Of a stretch of 64,000 nucleotides of DNA, positions 60,198-64,000 are shown one piece after another (positions within the stretch are counted from its first letter, which is position 1; the number at the start of each line of letters is the position of its first letter). The translations under genes and the position numbers were made by a program. The notes beneath the pieces are model-generated. The model saw only the letters and a program-made list of their open reading frames with translations. It ran no database searches and had not been told where the DNA came from. This DNA is from Methanosarcina sp. UBA289 (GTDB lineage Archaea; Halobacteriota; Methanosarcinia; Methanosarcinales; Methanosarcinaceae): positions 108,407 to 172,406 of the forward strand of contig DAKJ01000024.1 of the NCBI GenBank assembly GCA_002496565.1, read 5' to 3'.

Positions 60198-62933
60198 TTA
60201 GAATTTGAATTTTATTTTAAATGGGTCTCCGTATTCGTTTTCAAGCATTTTCTTTTTTGTTTTTTTGTGTTTCTGTTTGTTTTCAAATGGGTCGATATCC
60301 CATTTGAAGTTTGGGCTAAATGGGTTTGGTGGCGGTGGAGTGTAAGTGTCCGGGTTCGGAGGTGGCGGAGTGTAAGTATCCGGGTTTGGAGGTGGTGGAG
60401 TGTAAGTGTCTGGGTTTGGAGGCGGCGGAGTGTAAGTGTCTGGGTTTGGAGGTGGTGGAGTGTAATTGTTAGATTTTGGTGGAATTGGTGTGTAATTTGA
60501 TTTATTCGGTAGCGGTTTATAATCTAGAATGTTACCACGGTCTGAAATATAACCAGGTGGGTATATTTTAGGATTTGAAGATTCGAATGGATCTTTATAA
60601 GCTCTTATAGAATCTACTGATTTTGAAGACCTTAATGGATCTTCATATGCCCTTACGGGAGTCGAAGACCTTAATGGACCTTTATAAGCTCCTATAAAAT
60701 CTACTGATTTTGAAGACCTTAATGGATTTTTATAAGCCCTTACAGGGTCTGGTACTGAACTTGAAGAACTGACAGGAATATTAATTTCTGGCATTATTCC
60801 TTTTGATCCTTGAACCTCATAGCTAGTGGAAGAAAAGATTTCTTCTGCTGTGACTAAACCCTTTGGCTTGACTGCTGGAAGCGGAGTCCCTTTTTTTATA
60901 GGTAAGAGTTCTGCCGTTGTATCTGAAAAAATATTACGTTTTCCTATTGTTGAGGCCTGGGTTATTGTCTCCCCTGGTTTGAAGAAAAGTTTTGATTGAT
61001 CTACTTCTATCCCGAACCTAGTTAGGTCAATACGGTCTGCTGTCGCTAATGCTTTACCTGTGAGAGAGGGACGGTCAATTAATATTGTATGTAGCCCTGA
61101 TGGGATATTATGTAAATTTAAAGGTTTTATGTTTGTGTGTGTCCCGATGTCTTTAGCAAGAGCATTTCTTTTTGATTGTGGCAAAGACACCAGTTCAGGA
61201 GTGGAAAATTTTCCTGTTTTTATTGCGATCTCTGCGGCTTCTGCGTGAGGTATAGGACCTGATTCTAGTGGACCTACTTTAGCGATGTCGTGATATTCTG
61301 CGAGCATTTTTGAATCAGGTTGGCTTACTCCAAGATCGTTCAGGTTTTTTTCTACGTTTTTGACATGTGATAAGCCGTGTTTTCCAAACTCATAAGCTTT
61401 TGGATAAGATAAGGCATCGCCGTTAAGTTCAGCCTGCCTTCTATTCATGTCTTCAACCATTGCGTTTAAATGTCCTTTTTTATAGAGTCCTGTTCTTGAT
61501 AAACCTACATCATAGTTATATTCAATATTTTCAGCTAGGTTTGATAATGTGCCGGATGGCTTGGGTTGATTTCCATAACGTAGTTTGAAAATTATTGCGC
61601 CTTCTTTTGTGAATCCTGCAAAAGATTTTCCTGTTACGGTTGCGGCTTTTTCCCCGGTCATTACTACAAATACTTCGTTCTCGGGTTCCGGAATACCTTT
61701 AGCTCTCTTCGGTGAAGGTATTGCAATAGGTTCGTTTAATGCCCTGCTCTGTTCATCTGCGAGCCTTACAATCTCTGGGTATTGTTTTTCAAAGTTGCCA
61801 GTGGTTTCTATCGATTTGTAAGTTTCACTTTTTAGGCTTTCGGGTATTTTTACATTTCTGACTTCTTGAATGAATACCCTTTTGTTGCCAGGTAATGAGT
61901 TTTCGACTGATTCTACTTTTTTTAATACGTCTGCTTTTAATCCTGTTCCTGTAACTCTGCTTTGTATTGCTTTGTTTGTGAAATATAGTCCATGTGGCTC
62001 AAGATTTTTATTTCCTATAGTCATAAAGGTACCCTTCGCACCTACACCCACGTCATTTATTGAACCAGGATCTCGAATTCTAATTGCACCCCCTACCGTA
62101 GTATGTTCTTTTGGTGCAGCCCTTGCTCCGGTTGTAAAGTCTTTTTCGAAAACGGTTTCAACTGCTTGCGCCGTTGATTTATAGGGAACAACTTTAGACC
62201 CGAATGTTTTAGTCCTTATCAGCCCTGTAGATTCTCCCGCGATTGTACCTGCTGGCTTTATGGTTTTTGAGATGATCTTAGGACCTACCAATTCCCCCGC
62301 TAATTCTGCCGGGCGAGTTTGAGCTTTTTGTACTGTGGCCCCTGCTAGAACTCCCGTTCCCAATGCTATAGAGTCGCTTATTGTGGAAGGGTTTCGTATC
62401 ATTGACTCTACGCCTAGGGGGATGTTCCCGGCTGCTGAAACTGCCATTTCTGGAATGTTGGTTACACCGGTAACAAAATCTTTTGCGGTACCCTGTGGTA
62501 ATCTGTTTAGATGGTTGTTTTGAGCTGCGTCTATTTTTGAGGATAGAGCGTTTGCTTTTTCTGCTAGTGAGTATGTTAGCATTTCTTTTGTTGGTGTTTT
62601 CGGTGCTTGTAATTCTTTTAGAGAATATGGTTTTCCTTGCCCTGCTTCATATCCTTGTTTTGCTGCAGTTATTAGCCTGTCTTTTGTGCTTTGCTGCTGC
62701 GTTATTGTGTTTTGTGGTGCTCTTTCTGCTTTTACGGCCTGTATTTGCTGCTGTAATCTTTCGTTTTGCTGTTGATAAGTTGTAGAGTATGTTGGTGTTT
62801 GCTGGTTTGTTTGCGAAGGACTTGCAGGTTTTGAGCTGGAGCCAGAGCTGGCGGGCTGTGAGGGACGATTCCAGCTTGAGGTATCCCCTTGTTTTCTTTC
62901 CTGCCCATCTCTGCCTATAATTTTTATTGCCAT
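60198..62933 (-). CDS. 911-residue element protein with HD hydrolase domain and proline-rich repeat tail
   Basis: Residues 1-100 are Gln/Ser/Pro-rich and disordered (QQQNERLQQQIQAV). Residues about 150-230 have weakly hydrophobic helices. Residues about 515-640 fit an HD metal-dependent phosphohydrolase: His 519 (HGLSHV), His-Asp 548-549 (AEYHDIAKVG), Asp 633 (TADRIDL). The tail has repeats of RAYKDPLRSSKS type and then five YTPPPPNPDT decapeptides (about 815-872), ending in a basic Lys-rich segment and DPFKIKFKF. Large proteins with such C-termini occur in archaeal viruses and plasmids; whether this is a virion protein, a secreted effector or a conjugation factor is open. The ribosome-binding site is GGGGGGTAACAT. 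Confidence 0.75.
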   Translation of the reverse strand: MAIKIIGRDGQERKQGDTSSWNRPSQPASSGSSSKPASPSQTNQQTPTYSTTYQQQNERLQQQIQAVKAERAPQNTITQQQSTKDRLITAAKQGYEAGQGKPYSLKELQAPKTPTKEMLTYSLAEKANALSSKIDAAQNNHLNRLPQGTAKDFVTGVTNIPEMAVSAAGNIPLGVESMIRNPSTISDSIALGTGVLAGATVQKAQTRPAELAGELVGPKIISKTIKPAGTIAGESTGLIRTKTFGSKVVPYKSTAQAVETVFEKDFTTGARAAPKEHTTVGGAIRIRDPGSINDVGVGAKGTFMTIGNKNLEPHGLYFTNKAIQSRVTGTGLKADVLKKVESVENSLPGNKRVFIQEVRNVKIPESLKSETYKSIETTGNFEKQYPEIVRLADEQSRALNEPIAIPSPKRAKGIPEPENEVFVVMTGEKAATVTGKSFAGFTKEGAIIFKLRYGNQPKPSGTLSNLAENIEYNYDVGLSRTGLYKKGHLNAMVEDMNRRQAELNGDALSYPKAYEFGKHGLSHVKNVEKNLNDLGVSQPDSKMLAEYHDIAKVGPLESGPIPHAEAAEIAIKTGKFSTPELVSLPQSKRNALAKDIGTHTNIKPLNLHNIPSGLHTILIDRPSLTGKALATADRIDLTRFGIEVDQSKLFFKPGETITQASTIGKRNIFSDTTAELLPIKKGTPLPAVKPKGLVTAEEIFSSTSYEVQGSKGIMPEINIPVSSSSSVPDPVRAYKNPLRSSKSVDFIGAYKGPLRSSTPVRAYEDPLRSSKSVDSIRAYKDPFESSNPKIYPPGYISDRGNILDYKPLPNKSNYTPIPPKSNNYTPPPPNPDTYTPPPPNPDTYTPPPPNPDTYTPPPPNPDTYTPPPPNPFSPNFKWDIDPFENKQKHKKTKKKMLENEYGDPFKIKFKF
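60324..60473. repeat. Five 30-bp repeats within the 911-residue protein gene
   Basis: On the coding strand each unit encodes YTPPPPNPDT. Plus-strand unit: GTCTGGGTTTGGAGGTGGTG followed by GAGTGTAAGT. High identity between units indicates recent expansion. Confidence 0.9.
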
Positions 62934-62955
62934 ATGTTACCCCCCTTTTTAAGTT

Positions 62956-62977
62956 GGAGTGCTTATTAGAGCACTCC
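62956..62977. terminator. Hairpin between the two large element genes
   Basis: GGAGTGC, 8-nt loop, GCACTCC, overlapping the stop codon of the beta-helix gene and 23 bp before the start of the 911-residue protein gene. No T-run follows on the transcribed strand, so it may attenuate or process a shared transcript instead. Confidence 0.45.
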
Positions 62978-64000
62978 GCTTTCTATTGTAGTTGTGGTTA
63001 GTTCTTGGGAGCTCAGGCCTAGGAGTTCCTGAGCGTATTTTAGTTTTAGGTTTCCAGCCTGCATATATTTTTCTGCAAGTAAGTAATCTTCTTCAGTTCC
63101 ATTGAGCAGGAGTTTAGCTTTGTTGAGATCCTGGATGCTTGCGTTTGTGAGCATGTAAGCTGTTTCAGCTTGGGAGATGCGAATGTCTATGTATGCTGAC
63201 TCTGTACAGTTTTCGTATATTGGGCTTGTTTCGTCTTCACAATCAATTACGATTTCTTCCGATTCTTCCGGTTCTTCCGGTTCTTCCGGTTCCTGCAGTT
63301 CTTCCAGTTCTTCCGGTTCCTGCAGTTCTTCCAGTTCTTCCGGTTCTCCATGTGTTTCTTTTCCTTCGTCTAGGGATATTATGTGAGAAGAGGAGCTTGA
63401 GGTATATCCGTATCCCAGGGCTGCAAAGTCGGCTGAGTCAGAAAATACGGCATTGTTAGATCGAATAATATCATAGGGAGCATAGGACGCTCTTAAGTTT
63501 TCGACTCCATAGAGGGCATTGTCATTTATGGTAATTTTTCCCCCTGAACTGTAGGCAGAGAATAGAACGGGATCTGTTGAGGCCGTGAAGAGGTTGTGGT
63601 TTATATCTACGTTGTCTGCTTGCCCTTCGAGTTCGATGTAACCGGCTCCGGTTCCTGACATAGATTGTTTGAAGGTAGAGTTTGTTATGCTGCAGTCTTC
63701 AGAGTTGTATACCCGCACGCAGGTGTTTATCATGAGATTCATGATACAGTTATCTATTTTGATTTTGTTGGACCTGTAAGAGCTTATGCTGTCATGTCCT
63801 GCGCAGTCGATTATACATTCTTTTACCTGGACATTGGTAGAGCGAGATATTCTAATTCCATCGGAGAGCAGGAGGGAAAATTTACAGTTATAGATTTTTA
63901 TGTTTTTAGAGTCCAGGATTTTGATTCCGTTTCTAGCTTCTCTGAGCCCGCCTATGCTGCTTGTGCCTCCGTTTTCGTGCTGAGTGTGGAGAGATGTTGC
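62966..64000 (-). CDS. Right-handed beta-helix protein (start outside window)
   Basis: At least 344 residues; the frame stays open to the window edge, so the N-terminus is missing. Repeats of type GIRISRSTNVQVKECIIDCA, KIKIDNCIM and VRVYNSEDCSITNSTF are turns of a parallel beta helix as in NosD-like or pectate-lyase-fold proteins. A Glu/Pro/Leu repeat linker (EELEELQEPEEPEEPEESEE) comes next, then a helical tail with ALLNGTEEDYLLAEKYMQAG. It is probably exported and surface- or particle-bound, but no signal peptide can be checked. Confidence 0.8.
   Translation of the reverse strand, partial: ATSLHTQHENGGTSSIGGLREARNGIKILDSKNIKIYNCKFSLLLSDGIRISRSTNVQVKECIIDCAGHDSISSYRSNKIKIDNCIMNLMINTCVRVYNSEDCSITNSTFKQSMSGTGAGYIELEGQADNVDINHNLFTASTDPVLFSAYSSGGKITINDNALYGVENLRASYAPYDIIRSNNAVFSDSADFAALGYGYTSSSSSHIISLDEGKETHGEPEELEELQEPEELEELQEPEEPEEPEESEEIVIDCEDETSPIYENCTESAYIDIRISQAETAYMLTNASIQDLNKAKLLLNGTEEDYLLAEKYMQAGNLKLKYAQELLGLSSQELTTTTIESGVL
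63248..63350. repeat. Glu/Pro repeat tract in the beta-helix gene
   Basis: Plus-strand TTCTTCCGGTTCTTCCGGTT-type hexa/nonanucleotide repeats encoding a polyacidic EEPEELEELQEPEE linker. Confidence 0.85.

Larger units (their letters stand above)
57942..64000. mobile_element. Left part of an integrated element at tRNA-Ser
   Basis: The tRNA, a tyrosine integrase reading toward it, short membrane and hypothetical genes with low-complexity spacers, a 911-residue composite protein and a beta-helix protein form a unit unlike the flanking core genes. The right end is outside the window, so the attR copy of the tRNA 3' end cannot be shown. Confidence 0.6.

Noticed and set aside
60156..60500. Plus-strand frame rich in Trp, Val and Arg
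   Set aside because: It is the antisense of the proline-repeat tail of the 911-residue protein.

Overview
This window comes from a mesophilic methanogenic archaeon of the genus Methanosarcina or a very close relative. The evidence is combined: archaeal-type genes (the GatE subunit of Glu-tRNA(Gln) amidotransferase, aIF1A, a long-type FKBP isomerase, THEP1 NTPase, a small sulfite-reductase-like ferredoxin protein), an Ota-type glycine-betaine ABC transporter as described in Methanosarcina mazei, AT-rich spacers with archaeal TATA boxes, and GGAGGTGA Shine-Dalgarno sequences. I cannot fix the species.

Layout. 0-12 kb is an accessory island. It holds three C-x2-C-x17-C-x2-C zinc-ribbon genes around an aIF1A gene, then a Fic protein, HicBA, two near-identical HepT/MntA (HEPN/MNT) cassettes, a second HicAB set, a ribbon-helix-helix regulator and a sensor kinase with its own DNA-binding domain. 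A dispersed repeat with a left module (LM) and a terminator-like right module (RM) lies between the cassettes and was not seen after about 11.8 kb. 12-34 kb is mostly core metabolism: argG-carB-carA, the ota osmoprotectant operon, a TPR protein with an in-frame amber codon, an ankyrin protein, an aldehyde dehydrogenase/aminotransferase pair, a response regulator, gatE and ywbE. 34-41 kb holds a pentapeptide-repeat protein, a decayed SMR transporter and a second zinc-ribbon/aIF1A cluster in the same order as the first. 41-57 kb is a mixed region of small operons and singles (permease, nitroreductase, bactofilin-like protein, siroheme/ferredoxin protein, AzlCD, THEP1, circularly permuted GTPase, deaminase, MarC, Na+/Ca2+ exchanger, GNAT enzymes, NikR-like regulator), with several decayed genes. 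From 57.9 kb a tRNA-Ser(TGA) marks the left edge of an integrated element with a tyrosine integrase, a 911-residue protein carrying an HD hydrolase domain, and a beta-helix protein that runs off the window.

Main observations. (1) Both aIF1A genes, and one further small membrane-protein gene, appear to start at CTG behind a strong Shine-Dalgarno sequence; for aIF1A this suggests translational autocontrol like that of bacterial infC. (2) Five of six zinc-ribbon genes share a 116-119-nt leader with a conserved hairpin, and four have a second hairpin that captures part of the Shine-Dalgarno; the sixth leader is cut by the window edge. (3) A histidine kinase has an N-terminal ribbon-helix-helix domain and a palindrome over its own promoter. 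(4) Toxin-antitoxin cassettes are interleaved with repeat modules, and in one duplicated cassette only the toxin half has decayed. (5) A pentanucleotide tract inside a cation-exchanger gene could cause phase variation.
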